A model generated the notes under the pieces. That model saw only the letters and a program-made list of their open reading frames with translations. It ran no database searches and was not told the DNA's origin. Below are positions 45,479-57,059 of a stretch of DNA of 64,000 nucleotides, piece by piece. Origin of the DNA: Toxorhynchites rutilus septentrionalis. Lineage: Eukaryota; Arthropoda; Insecta; Diptera; Culicidae. Both the position numbers and the translations under genes were made by a program. Positions within the stretch are counted from its first letter, which is position 1, and every line of letters starts with the position of its first letter. The stretch spans positions 56,015,205 to 56,079,204 of the forward strand of contig NC_073745.1 of assembly GCF_029784135.1 (NCBI RefSeq). The letters are read 5' to 3'.

Positions 45479-47904
45479 GCATTAGCATTAGCATTAGCAT
45501 TGAGCAAGTTGCACAATATCGTAGGTGGTACGAATTCAGAACTGTTCAGTTAAAAGCTAGCCTCCATCCGTTGCTGATGATTAGTATTATCTCTTAGATG
45601 AAGGTGTGCTTTCTCCAACAGTTAAGAATTGTCCTGGCCACGTCCTTGCAACTGCTAAGGAAAGGGAAGGAATGTTAGTTCAATATTTACTTAAGAGAGA
45701 TGCAGAGAACTCTACGACCTCTCATAAATATCTCGGGAATTTAGGATGTGTGTTAGTGGAGAAGGTAAGCCATAGGATACACTCAGCCGGTGTTACTGGC
45801 GCAATTAGTTATTACTAATAAATTTAATGGTAATTATATTACTATTACTATTACTATTACTATTACTATTACTATTACTATTACTATTACTATTACTATT
45901 ACTATTACTATTACTATTACTATTACTATTACTATTACTATTACTATTACTATTACTATTACTATTACTATTACTATTACTATTACTATTACTATTACTA
46001 TTACTATTACTATTACTATTACTATTACTATTACTATTACTATTACTATTACTATTACTATTACTATTACTATTACTATTACTATTACTATTACTATTAC
46101 TATTACTATTACTATTACTATTACTATTACTATTACTATTACTATTACTATTACTATTACTATTACTATTACTATCATTATTATTATTACTATTACTATT
46201 ACTATTACTATTACTATTACTATTACTATTACTATTACTATTACTATTACTATTACTATTACTATTACTATTACTATTACTATTACTATTACTATTACTA
46301 TTACTATTACTATTACTATTACTATTACTATTACTATTACTATTACTATTACTATTACTATTACTATTACTATTACTATTACTATTACTATTACTATTAC
46401 TATTACTATTACTATTACTATTACTATTACTATTACTATTACTATTACTATTACTATTACTATTACTATTACTATTACTATTACTATTACTATTACTATT
46501 ACTATTACTATTACTATTACTATTACTATTACTATTACTATTACTATTACTATTACTATTACTATTATTACTATTACTATTACTATTACTATTACTATTA
46601 CTATTACTATTACTATTACTATTACTATTACTATTACTATTACTATTACTATTACTATTACTATTACTATTACTATTACTATTACTATTACTATTACTAT
46701 TACTATTACTATTACTACGATTATAACATATTAAATCGTCGAATGTAAAAATACACGCTCTAGGATCCCGATAGTCGTCATATTAGTAGCTAGAAGGAAA
46801 TAATAGGGTTACACAATTTTGATTTGATTTATATTGTGAAAACTGTAAAACCCGCGGAAGCAAGAGTGATTTTGGTTTCTCTTTTGCCAAATACACAAAC
46901 TCTCTATTTCTTCAGCTTTATCTCTTCCACAATTTTATGATCAACCTATAGAATACCACGAATGCGCTGCGACCGTCCGATAGTTCCAATAGATGTCTAA
47001 TAGCTGTGTAAAATGAATGTTTTATCGTATATTGAATAATGATCTAATTGTTCCATTCTTCCCCCAATGGTCCAAATTTCAATACCAGTAATTCTTTATA
47101 ACCAAAAGCCGAGTATGACATTTAACAGATAAGGGAGGTTTACATAAAAAAGGAGAATTTGTGAGATAATATTATGTATAAATATATATCCTTATATAAT
47201 TAATTGTCAGATAATACCAATAAACACAATATTCGATGGAATTCAAAAATACAGAGAATGAATGAAGAAAACAGTGTTCAGCCCGACGTATTCTGTGTGG
47301 GCCCAGAGGGGTTATGTGGTTATGTAGTTAGGGCGCCTCCTCGACATCAACATTAGCATTTAATTCATATCTCGCCTGCTAACCTGGAATAATATTGTAT
47401 TTTTATGATGTAGAATTATAGTAATTGGGATCCGCATACAATTGGGTACAACCTTAGATCTACTCGTCTTCCTCTTCAGATTCAGGTAAGTTATACATTT
47501 CTTTGATTTTCGAGTCCAATTTCTCCCTGTCGTCGGCTAACTCGTACCATTCGTCAACGGTTATATTGTCGAATCTCCACATGCTTTGGGCAATAGTGTC
47601 CCACCAGGTGAATGAGGGTCTTTCTCGTTCTCTGTGCGGCAGTCGGTATTCTGCTGCCAACTTGAGTAAATGATTCTCCGGCCTTCTAATTATGTGTCCC
47701 CAGTATCTTAACTGGAGAGTCCTAATCCATTTAGTTATGGATCTGGGGCCATCGAAAGAGTGTGAATTTCCGTCTTCCTTACACATCGATTTTATTTGAC
47801 CATAGATTTGTTTTTGATATCGCCTCAATGATTTCCTGGACCGCTTAGTGAGTACCATAGCTTGTGTTCCATACACCATCGTTGGGGCTATAACGGATTC
47901 GAAC
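45479..47904 (-). mobile_element. 5'-truncated LINE (RTE-like) with 23-bp target duplication and repeat tail
   Basis: A 23-bp direct repeat starting AGCATTACTGTTTCTGTTAG lies at 45456-45478 and 47905-47927. Between them, on the minus strand, are the C-terminus of a reverse transcriptase, a ~2-kb 3' region, and a 3' tail of about four TAATGC units directly against the left repeat. A long target duplication, 5' truncation and a short-repeat tail instead of poly(A) fit RTE-type retrotransposition. The 3' region contains an ~880-bp ATTACT array. Confidence 0.75.
45838..46717 (+). repeat. Hexanucleotide microsatellite (ATTACT)n, about 880 bp
   Basis: Around 146 units of ATTACT, with interruptions near 46175 (ATCATTATTATT) and 46562 (ATTATTACT). 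None of the three forward frames of the unit contains a stop, so long Ile-Thr, Leu and Tyr runs appear on translation. They are not genes. It lies in the 3' region of the LINE at 45479-47904. Confidence 0.95.
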
Positions 47905-47906
47905 AG
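47460..47906 (-). pseudogene. C-terminal fragment of LINE endonuclease/reverse transcriptase
   Basis: About 148 codons are open and end in TAG at 47460-47462. SVIAPTMVYGTQAMVLTKRS is the end of the reverse transcriptase thumb region. The tail TLQLRYWGHIIRRPENHLLK ... ERPSFTWWDTIAQSMW is the conserved post-RT region of RTE-like elements. It closes with an acidic ESEEEDE end. The element's 5' end falls at LFES. The ATG before it comes from the target duplication. Endonuclease and catalytic RT motifs are absent, so it is dead on arrival, but the uninterrupted frame indicates young age. Confidence 0.75.
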
Positions 47907-48144
47907 CATTACTGTTTCTGTTAGTTACATTCAAAATGCTGCTGGACCTACTATTTACCAAATAACAGCTCACTCGATATTTCCCCGTGTCTTGCGGGAA
48001 TAGTTATTTGAGCACTACGGAAGCATACAGCTTTGCCTTGAGGTAAATCCTTCGGCTAGCATCCCTCAATGATTCAAGTCCGGGCAATGTGTTGGACAAT
48101 CCAACAAATCCATTTTCCATTTACTTCTGTGTTTGGTATTTTCA

Positions 48145-48368
48145 CTTATACATCCAAACGTTGGCTGAAAACATTTCATCTTTGGCTGTTTTAAAAGCTT
48201 AAAAATGGTTTGTATGTATGCGAGCAGACATCTTTTTCTGTTTTCTTTTCTCATTTCATTTGGGATTGTGCCGAACAAAGCCCACACGACGGCAATGGGG
48301 ATCGAACCAAGGCCGGCTGGAATGCAAAGCTATTTCACACGACCACGCTATCCATATAGCTGTCATTG
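48145..48368 (-). repeat. tRNA-derived SINE, copy 1
   Basis: On the minus strand a tRNA-like head has an A box (TAGCGTGGTCG, about 48340-48352) and a B box (GGTTCGATCCC, 48298-48308). A tail shared with two other copies follows (CACAATCCCAA, GATGTCTGCTC, CATACATACAAAC, CCAAAGATGAAATGTTTTC). The internal RNA polymerase III promoter boxes are the basis of the call. Copies are at 55860-56065 (-) and 63600-63860 (+). Confidence 0.65.
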
Positions 48369-48714
48369 CTGTGATATAGAAGCGTGATAATATTACACCT
48401 CATCATAAAATGATGTTGGAAAGTGTTTTCTAAGAGGATCAAGAAGAACATGAACGATAATATAGCTTTCTTTGTCTGGGCCGTGTATTTGGCGAACTAT
48501 ACGAGAAGCTTTCATATGCTTTCATTTAAATGTATCTCCTGTTTCGCTCGCTCATATTGGTTCTAGCATATCTATATACATAGCCATTCCATGTCAAACC
48601 GATATAGTGGTTATTAGATTTTCGTGGGAAGTGGAAATTTTGTTCTTTGTTGCAAACCATTGGACCCGTATTTTTTTATTTTTCAGTAGGGTGACCATTT
48701 TCATTATAGGGTTG

Positions 48715-49330
48715 TTCGAAAAATCAACCTTCTCCACTTTTTTTTTCAAAAAGTTACTTTTTTCAAAAATTCATAACTTTTGAACTACTGAGCCGATTTA
48801 AATCATCGACATAAAAAAAAAAATTAAAGCCAATTTGAAAAAATACCAGAGTTGCATACAATCTCAATTTTGGTTTCGTTATTAATGTATTTGTTTTTTA
48901 TAGTTTTCATGGTCTCGGGACCAAAGGCGCTATATTTTTTATATTTTTTCTGAAAAGCTGAGAATTTTTCACATAGCATAACTCGAAACCAGGGAGGCGT
49001 TTTTTTTTCGTTATTGAGTTATAGTTTTTCAAAGACAACCGATGGTCCGAAAAATCTTTTTTTTTCCATTTTTTCCACTACAAAAAATTATAACTTTTGA
49101 TCTACTGGACTGATTAAGATGATCGACATATCAAATTAAAGCCAATAAGCTAGTCTTGTTTGAAAAAATATTTCATTCTGAATAGAAATGGATTTTGTTT
49201 TCGTAATTATTGATTATATATTTGTTTTCTATAGCTTATATCGTTTCGGGACCAAGAGCGCCATATTTTATTATATTTTTTCCTGAAAGCTGAGTTTTTT
49301 TTTTCACATAATACATCTGAATACCATAGT
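48715..49330. repeat. Direct duplication of a ~310-bp low-complexity block
   Basis: The block 48721-49010 (CATAACTTTTGAACTACTGA, TTAAAGCCAAT, GTCTCGGGACCAAAGGCGCT, TGAAAAGCTGAG) recurs at 49030-49330 (TATAACTTTTGATCTACTGG, TTAAAGCCAAT, TTTCGGGACCAAGAGCGCCA, TGAAAGCTGAG). The copies are clearly diverged. No coding sequence is visible. Confidence 0.65.
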
Positions 49331-49345
49331 GGTGTTACAGGGTAA

Positions 49346-49418
49346 CTTCGATATAACGTACATTCTACTTTCAAATTTCAAAGTTGCACGTTGTATCAAA
49401 TTGTACGTTATATCGAAG
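49346..49418. repeat. 17-bp perfect inverted repeat
   Basis: CTTCGATATAACGTACA at 49346-49362 and its exact complement TGTACGTTATATCGAAG at 49402-49418. This may be a tiny foldback element, or both ends of a deleted element whose inverted repeats contain TTCGATATAACGTAC. Confidence 0.65.
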
Positions 49419-49484
49419 CATAATCAATGAGAAGACGAAGCCAACTTTTCTCATGATGTTTCCCTTCGTTCTGTTGATTGAAGT

Positions 49485-49816
<332 letters not shown>

Positions 49817-49829
49817 TTGGTAGGCAGAA

Positions 49830-52285
49830 TAGGAGAATAGGAAACTTAAATACCGATTAGGGTAAACCACGATTTCAGTATTTTTGTATGAATAATATCC
49901 AAATAATTCGACCGTCGTTCGTTTTTCAAACAGAACGATTTTATTAACGTTGTTAAATGACAGATGGCGCTTCATTCGCTTCATGCGCAAATAACCTCAA
50001 TCAATCTAAAGCCAGGTGCATCGCCGGCGAGCTGGAAGCCTTGAGTGGGCACAATGAACTATTGAAATACTGCAAATCACACTTGGTCGAATTACGCCCT
50101 CGAAGAAATCGAGTTTAGTTTATAGTTTAATTTCTTCAGAAATTCCAGATCTGTCAACTGATCAACTACTCACCTGTATTCTGGAAACCAATCGAGTCAA
50201 AATCATCCTAACGAACTGCAATTTTGTATTTTATAAACCGTTCGAGTTCAATCGAGTTGTGCAAATGTGCAAATTGCCACGCAATTCGACAATGACAATA
50301 TGTAGCTCCGTGTTCCATTTCTGTGAAGCAAAAACGGTAATCGATATTCGGGTGAAAAAAACGCTTTTAAAACAAAAATTTCAAACCAAAATTAGCTCTA
50401 CATATCAAATATGTGTTCTATGTACTGACGTAACAAATTTTTTTGCAAGTGAAACAAATCTTGATGTCGGATGATTATTTTATATTATGGACAAAGTTGC
50501 ACCTAAATTTCCTTGCACCAAATGCGAGGAAATTTATAGAAAAAAGATAAGCTAGAATCAGGGCTGTCTTCTATGTATTTAAACAACATCGAGTGATTAT
50601 TTTCATTCAAATTTCAACAATTCAAAATTGCTTTCGGGTCTGCCAATTCTGATAGTGAGTAAATTGCTCCACAAATACGACTTTGACGTTTTCTTGCAAC
50701 GGGGCAAGGTTGCCACATTTGCATAGAACTATTGAATTTGAGTCGATCGGATTTAAGAACGCAAAAATCGATTTCGATCGAATCGTGAAATTTGAAACCA
50801 ATCGAATTCCGAAATGTGAATGACTGGTCGATACGGTTACCACAAGCATGGTTCACGGCCCTTCGAATGACAATGACGAAATAATGCGGTTCCAAATAGA
50901 AAGCTATATCTGCTCCATTGAAGTTGCCTGGCGTATCGTTGGTTTCCCAATTCATGAACATGACTCAGCAGCTATAAATTTAGCCGTCCATCTTGAAAAT
51001 AAAAAGGGCGTATTTTCCACCAACGAGAAAGAATTTGAACCCCAATGTTCAAGAATTATTTTTTTCCAACTCCCATTTTCCGGGAAATGACTGTTAGAAA
51101 AATCGAACGTTGGCCGAAGCTTGCAATAATGAACATAATGCGAACTGAAGGTCACTTCAATTAGCTAATATGCGGCATTCTTAAATGCATTAATTTTAGA
51201 TTCCGGGACTAACAAGCACAGAGGAAAGAAAGTCTCTGTGTATAAACCTGAATTAATCCACCTATGATGAGATGTGACTTTTCTTATTTCAGTTTTAACT
51301 TATTACCGGCAGACTCTTTCTTGGAGAAATGTCAAGTATTTGTTTCCGATTATCTATTTCCCGAAAAATCGTACATTTTCCAAAAAATAAGTACAAATAC
51401 GCTGGGAAAATTAATGGCTAGAGCGTTGGGAGGTTATTATTCTGTAGAATAGAATCGTCATTTAGGTTTTTTTCATCGATGAGATCGCCCACTTAATCCT
51501 GCGGAAGAATATTCACCAACCAATCTCATTAGAATCATTTTTCCATGTACTGATTTCCTCCAACTCCTCTACACATGAAATTCTACGGACCGCCATCACC
51601 TAAGGTTATCACGGACAGAAATGCGATGTTTCGATTATATTTTTTGAGTTAATTGATACTAACAAACATTCACAATTGAAAATGCTGAAATAAATTTAAA
51701 AAACTCCGTCTTCCAAAGTAAACAAACTAGAATGCGCTGTGGAGGTCAGATGTATTGGTATTGATTCAGCAGAAAAAAATGTTCGTTATGGCTAACGTTC
51801 GATTTTTCGAACACTCAATTTCCCCGGCTGTTATTTTTCTGTTGGGGGGGTTTTTGCCCTACATCACAATGTACGACCATTTATCAAAGTTATACTGTAG
51901 AACAGTTCACATATTTTTGTATTTTATTGATTTTTTATTGAAATTTAAAACACCTCCCAGACATACTTGCTTTAAATCGAATTCACAGCCCAATAAAGTT
52001 ATACAAAATTGAACCAAAATGTCTTTTAGTGCGAAAACATAATGATTTGGTTGCTCTCCAAAGGCATGAAAAATTATCAAAGTTATTGTTCGATTTTTCA
52101 AACTCTTGGCACAAAATTGATCAATGAAATACATTGAACATATAAACATACGTTCAATTCGTTTCATTCGTTCTTCTTTCCCGATCATATTTGATTAATT
52201 TTATAGATCGTTAAAACATTTAAACACACTTACTTAAAACATTAGTTATGTTTTATTTAAGACCCAACATATTCATTAGGAATAA
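49830..52285. other. No gene recognised
   Basis: Many words built on CAATCGA / ATCGAGT and short frames up to 115 codons. Two blocks containing GCAAATGTGCAAATTGCC (50264) and its partial inverse GGTTGCCACATTTGC (50707) may be ends of an element, but I could not extend the match convincingly. Confidence 0.35.
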
Positions 52286-52295
52286 TTTATATGGC

Positions 52296-52322
52296 AGAAC
52301 AACGTTTGCCGGGTCAGCTAGT
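52296..52322 (-). repeat. CTAGCTGACCC-type dispersed terminus, copy 4
   Basis: The minus strand reads ACTAGCTGACCCGGCAAACG followed by TTGTTCTGCC, the cleanest version of the word in this window. The repeat it belongs to would extend leftwards from here, through AT-rich non-coding DNA. Confidence 0.45.
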
Positions 52323-52559
52323 ATATTATACAAATGATATACACGTATTGGGGAGTAGAACATTTTCTTTTATTTTTCAGCTCATTTCATGTAATAAAAT
52401 CGGGATGCCAGAACATGTGCTAAAAATTAACTTTGGGTGTATGAATAGCGGCATTGTCCTACGGAAACGTTAATTGTTTTCGAACCCAGAACCCAGATGT
52501 AATCCTTGCTATTAATGTTGATAGACGTGAAAGTTATCGTAAACCTTTCAGCGGGACAA

Positions 52560-53190
52560 AATACCGCCCCTACCGTGCATATGATTTGTTTTAGTCCTTT
52601 TGAGGTTTCTTTTAACCAACGCTCGACGCACTGCCATCCGAGAAACGTTCAACATTTCGAAGTTGATCGCATTTTCTTCCGCTCATTTCAATTGAGGAGC
52701 TTCGAGTTTCGTATAGTCCATTCAGATTTTCTTTCGTGGAAACTTCCACTAAGATGCCCTGCATTCAGCCGGCCGGAAAAGTCACGCTAAAACATTCCCG
52801 ATGAGTTGATACAACGTCTATACTGATTGGAAGGGGACCAACTTTGAGAATCTCAACAGGGATGCAATCGGTTCTTGACACTTGTTAGTCTTCATGCTCT
52901 CGATGAGTATCGGTACTGCACGTTGCAGTTTGTTGGTCACAACTGTTCGAGACTCGGAAGGGCTGATCGAAATGTTCAGCCCAACGCAGAATCGTGCAAT
53001 CTGTCAACAGGTGACCGAACCGAACATTTTGGAATTTGTCCTGACACCGCTGGAGTGGCAACCTAATAGTCCCTGGATGTCGAACTTTAGGCGACTAGCT
53101 TCAGTAGCTAGTTGAGCTAGCCTACTCTGCTGAACAAAGTTCAATACTCATGTTCCAATTCGTGTCCGTGTTTTCATGCTTAAGGTCATT
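52560..53190 (-). pseudogene. Degenerate LINE: endonuclease start fused to early reverse transcriptase
   Basis: With frame changes the minus strand gives FSRVG-LAQLA then ATEASRLKFDIQGL, the start of the LINE endonuclease domain. LLTDCTILRWAEHFDQPFRV, from the linker before the reverse transcriptase, and IPVEILKVGPLP, the beginning of the palm region (usually DGIPVEILKVGG), follow. Most of the endonuclease and the RT core are deleted, and stops and frameshifts are frequent. The order fits an RTE-type or related element. It is older and more decayed than the LINE at 45479. Confidence 0.55.
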
Positions 53191-53526
53191 GCCGAGGCTA
53201 ATTCAGTTCGTGATCTTCTTCTTTATGTCTTCTTTATATGATCTATATAACTATTTTAGGTACAGTAGATTGTTGGTCAAAGCTCTAGATCCCGCGATGG
53301 GGTTTAGCTGGCGGGAATCGCATATCTTATTCACTAGATGTCAGTCGTTGTTTGGGCCGCTCCTCCTGAAGATCCGATTCACGGTGGTGGGTTAGACGTT
53401 TATGGCGGCGTTATTTCATTTCATGCGGCATTTCAGGAAATTTTTTAGAGCCCATTACGCCCACCAGCTTGTTCGGGGTGATCATACCTACCCTCTGGTG
53501 AGGAGTACTTATGTATTTCTGCATTA

Positions 53527-54790
53527 AAGGGTGTGTCACATCAAATTGCATCACGGAAAAAACGCTGTAGAAATTTAATTTTTAGGAATTATATCTTCAG
53601 CTTTCGCTTATAATCAGATAAAAGTGTATAGATCACGTTGGCCATGCTTCACTGTCAATTTTTCGTAAATTTGGAAAAATGTCGTCGAACGAAAAAGAGA
53701 GTCGTGAATTAATCCTGTGCACTCATTTCGAGAATCCGGAGTTGTCACATCGGGACATCGGTAAGATGCTGGGAATCGTCCAATCCACGGTCAGCAGAGT
53801 ACTAAAACGATACTTCGAGAACCTAACCATCGACCGGAAGGTGAAGAACGGCAAAAATGGATGCTCCTTCAGTGAAAAAGATCGCAAGCGCGTAGTTAAG
53901 CAGTTTAGACGTGATCCGAGAAGTTCGGTCCGGGATGTCGCCAATAAGCTGAATTTGTCAAGTTCATTGGTCCAGCGGACCAAGCAGCGGGAGGGCCTGC
54001 GTACATACAAGTTCAGAAGGCTCCTAAGACGGGGAAGACGCGAGCCCGGAAGCTGTACACCGAAATGCTGACGAAGCCGCATTGCCTGGTAATGGACGAC
54101 GAAACCTACGTCAAAGCGGACTTTCGTCAGCTGCCGGGCCTGTTGTTCTTCTCCGCAGAGGACAAATTCAGCGTTCCGGAGGAGATTCGCAAGCAGAAAC
54201 TATCCAAGTTTGCCAAAAAGTACATGGTGTGGCAAGCGATCTGCTCTTGCGGAAATCGGAGCGCCCCCTTCGTGATGACCGGCACAGTAAACGGGCAGGT
54301 TTACCTTAAGGAGTGCCTACAGAAGCGCGTACTACCACTATTGAAGCAGCACGAGGGCCCGACCATCTTCTGGCCGGATCTCGCTTCGTGCCACTATTCA
54401 AAGGACGTGTTGGCCAACGGGGTCACCTTCGTGCCAAAGGAAATAAACCCGCCCAACGCGCCGGAGCTTCGCCCAATAGAGAAATATTGGGCGATTATGA
54501 AGCAGGCCCTCCGGAAGAACCCAAAAGTTGTCAAATCGGAGGCGGACTTCAAGAGAAAATGGATTTCGGTTAAAAAAAACTACAACCTGACGTTGTACAG
54601 AACCTTATGAACGGGGTAAAGAGGAAGGTGCGAGCATACGGGCTTGAGCTCGAAGTATGAACAAAAAGAAAATGCCAAAAGTTGTTTAATAGTTTTTATT
54701 TTACTGTCTAAAATTTTCAAAAGGATCGGTCTACTGGGCGAATTTCTACAGCGTTTTTTTCCGTGATGCAATTTGATGTGACACACCCTT
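53527..54790 (+). mobile_element. DD37E Tc1/mariner-type transposon, copy C
   Basis: Left end AAGGGTGTGTCACATCAAAT and the inverted right end are identical for at least 20 bp. Homology continues for about 50 bp through GCATCACGGAAAAAACGCTG with one extra A on the right. TA flanks at 53525-53526 and 54791-54792. Length 1264 bp. The inverted repeats are longer than those of copies A and B. Confidence 0.9.
53679..54660 (+). pseudogene. DD37E transposase pseudogene, copy C
   Basis: The start is ATG at 53679 (MSSNEKESRELILCTHFENP). Two N-terminal helix-turn-helix regions follow (LSHRDIGKMLGIVQSTVSRV and SSVRDVANKLNLSSSLVQRT). After RTYK one G is lost, shifting frame, and roughly nine residues are deleted before TGKTRARKLY. 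The catalytic part has MDDETYVKADF, KYMVWQAICSCG, FWPDLASCHY and RPIEKYWAIM. All three acids are present, but four residues between the second Asp and Glu are missing (33 instead of 37). An extra A in the run near 54578 shifts the frame again. The corrected C-terminus VQNLMNGVKRKVRAYG ends at TGA 54658-54660. Confidence 0.85.
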
Positions 54791-54799
54791 TACATGTAC

Positions 54800-55850
54800 A
54801 CATTAATATTGTTTTCATGCGTCACCAAATGTAGATTGAACCGGTTACCATTAGCGGTTTAAATGTTTTGTTTATTACATACCATGAGTATGTCAACTGT
54901 AAGTAATATACCGTAAGATTTTGTGTGTGTCAAATGTCAAAAAGCCACCGCGTTCGCGAAAAATACTCAGTGCAATGCATTGGCATAATGAAACAGATTG
55001 CTTACGATGATCAGCTTGTGTATTGTTCTTGCGAAGGCAAGAATGTATCGTCAAAATCAATAGAAAATGACATTCGAAGTTATCATGAGTCGAATTGTAT
55101 GAAAAAATTGCGTAGTCTTACGTCAATAATACGGTCGTTTATTACCTAACCTTACCAAAACCTTAGTTTTCAGTGGGCTTAGGAGAGGCTTCATGTAATT
55201 ATTGGATCGAATGATGTATCCGATTCAACAACCTCTGATAGAATAGAGAATGATTTTGTGATATCATAGAGACCTGTAGGGAAGCAGCTTTCAGAATATT
55301 AACAAAGAAATGATTGGAACGATCCTCAATTGGCGATCGGGATTTATACGTCAGAGTTTCTTAATAGGATGTGCAACACCTCCATAAAAAAATACATTTG
55401 TCAGTACCTTCGTTGCAAGTGCCTTCGTCACGGTTATTACCACATTTCGAACATTTCAATCTGTTGCAACAAAAAGTTTTTGTCTGACCTAACTGTCTGT
55501 TTAGAGCAAGACATTATTTTTTATGTATATGACCGAGCCAGAAGACGAAATTTATCAAGTAGCACATTATTGAGAAGCACTGTAACATATTTTTTCCTGG
55601 ACCATCAACTGACCTAGCATACATAGTGCTTACTTCCTATATATTCACATGAGGGTGGTCAACATCATGGAAGATACCTACGCTTAGTTTATGAGAATTT
55701 TCCTTAACCACACCATCAATTCCCACAATATGCGCTGGAATAAAAACACGATATTCTTCAGTAAAACAAGAGTCATTAACAATTGCGTTAGCATCTTTAC
55801 AATTAGAGAGCACAAAGCGAAGTTTATTTTTATTGATATTCGTCATTTCC
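54800..55850. other. No gene recognised
   Basis: A diverged palindrome terminus (TGCGTAGTCTTACGTC, 55109-55124, followed by AATAA) lies inside a 74-codon frame without recognisable domain. Nothing else is matched. Confidence 0.35.
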
Positions 55851-55859
55851 AAGACACTA

Positions 55860-56065
55860 GAGCACACACAAACTATCGTTGGCAGAAACCATTTCATTTT
55901 CGGTAGAAACAATGCTTTTTCGTGCGCTGAAGTGGCAAATGAACAAATAAAAGCATCTATTCATTTTTTCATCTCTGTTGGGATTGTACTAAATAAAATG
56001 TCCAATCGATGTCAACGGGGATCGAACCAAGGCCGGATGAAATGCAATGCTGTTTTACACGACCA
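55860..56065 (-). repeat. tRNA-derived SINE, copy 2, interrupted at its head by mariner
   Basis: The B box GGTTCGATCCC lies at 56018-56028 on the minus strand. The tail words match copy 3, including AATCCCAACAGAGATG, TGCTTTTATTTGTTCATTT and CACGAAAAAGCAT. The head stops at CTGGTCGTGTAAAACAGC because a mariner element begins at about 56066, which cuts off most of the A box region. Confidence 0.6.
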
Positions 56066-56865
56066 GGGTTGGGGAAAAAGAAATGTCGTATTTCTGATCG
56101 AAATTTGACGCTTTATTTAACATACTTAAAATTATCCAATTTAAGTCAAATATGCGCCGTTTTGTTTGCAAACTTGTTGCCATTTAGGAGGCAACTTCAT
56201 TATCTCCCCCTTTTAAAGCATTCCCTCCTTATTTGCAATAAACTCAGACAGCCAGTTTTCGCAAGCCTCTTTTGAGGCCCACTTAGTATCACCAAGAGCG
56301 TTTTGCATGGACCGGAAGAGATGATAATCACTTAGAGCCAGGTCCGGACTATACGGTGGGTGCAATAGACATCCCATCCGAGCTCCCGTAGCTTCTGGCG
56401 GGTCATCAAAGATGTGTGAGGTCGAGCGTTGTTTTGGTGGAAAACAACACCATTCCTATTGATTATTTCTGGCCGCTTCTGGTCAATCGCCTGCTTCAAA
56501 CGGTCAAGCTACTCACAGTATAGAACCGAGTTGAGGGTCTGGCCACAGTTGAACAGCTCATAGTGGATGATTCCCTTCCAATCCCACCAAACACACAGCA
56601 AAACCTTCCTGGCCGTCAATCCGGGCTTGGCGATGGTTTGGGCCGGCTCACCGCGCTTCGACCACGACTTTTTTTCGCTTTAGGTTGTCGTACGTGATCC
56701 ACTTTTAATCACCAGTCACCTTCTTCTTCAAAAATGGGTCGAGTTCGTTCCGTTTCAGCAGTGCATCGCAGACGTTGATTCGATCTAAAAGATTTTCAGC
56801 ATCAACTCGTGTGACACCCATCCAGCATTTTTTGGAATCCAATTTTCTGCAAATGGCTCCAATTT
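56066..56865 (-). mobile_element. Mariner (DD34D) element, 5'-truncated
   Basis: The 3' inverted repeat GGTTGGGGAAAAAGAAATGT is followed by TCGTATTTCTGATCG, typical of mariner ends. The coding region runs on the minus strand up to about 56865, where the sequence changes abruptly to module d DNA. The 5' end and its inverted repeat are absent. Confidence 0.75.
56141..56865 (-). pseudogene. Mariner transposase pseudogene
   Basis: With frame corrections the minus strand reads LLDRINVCDALLKRNELDPF, KKVTGD then a stop (GAA to TAA, 56705-56707) at the first catalytic strand GDEKW. It continues WSKRGEPAQTIAKPGLTARK, VLLCVWWDWKGIIHYELFNC, and CE-stop-LDRLKQAIDQKRPE. In the HxDNARPHT motif the second catalytic Asp is Asn (HQNNARPHT, codon 56431-56433). 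Beyond a one-base deletion the HPPYSPDLALSDYHLFRSM motif keeps the third Asp. The C-terminus ends at TAA 56141-56143. At least two stops, two frameshifts and a mutated active site make it inactive. Confidence 0.8.
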
Positions 56866-57041
56866 TCACTGTTGATGCCTCAGGTGAAAAAAATACTGGA
56901 TAAATTTGCCGTCTAATGGTATATATTATAACATATATCGTAAAAACGATTCTGCGTAATATGCATTTGAAAACTCTTAATAAACGTTACATTTTCGTAG
57001 AGTGACCCCCTATATAGATAACAAAGATGAAGTCCTGCGTC
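56866..57041 (+). repeat. Palindrome-ended repeat, module d copy 3 (5'-truncated)
   Basis: CACTGTTGATGCCTCAGGTG, GCCGTCTAATGGTATATATT and ACGATTCTGCGTAATATGCA match 24409-24572. The terminus is diverged to GATGAAGTCCTGCGTC (57026-57041), followed by AAAAG. The left edge coincides with the broken 5' end of the mariner, so one event joined the two. Confidence 0.6.
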
Positions 57042-57059
57042 AAAAGAAGTTACATCATT

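Noticed and set aside
45790..46734. Very long open frames of Ile-Thr, Leu or Val-Ile repeats (299-314 codons)
   Set aside because: They are translations of the ATTACT microsatellite, whose unit contains no stop in several frames. There is no start context, domain or complexity.
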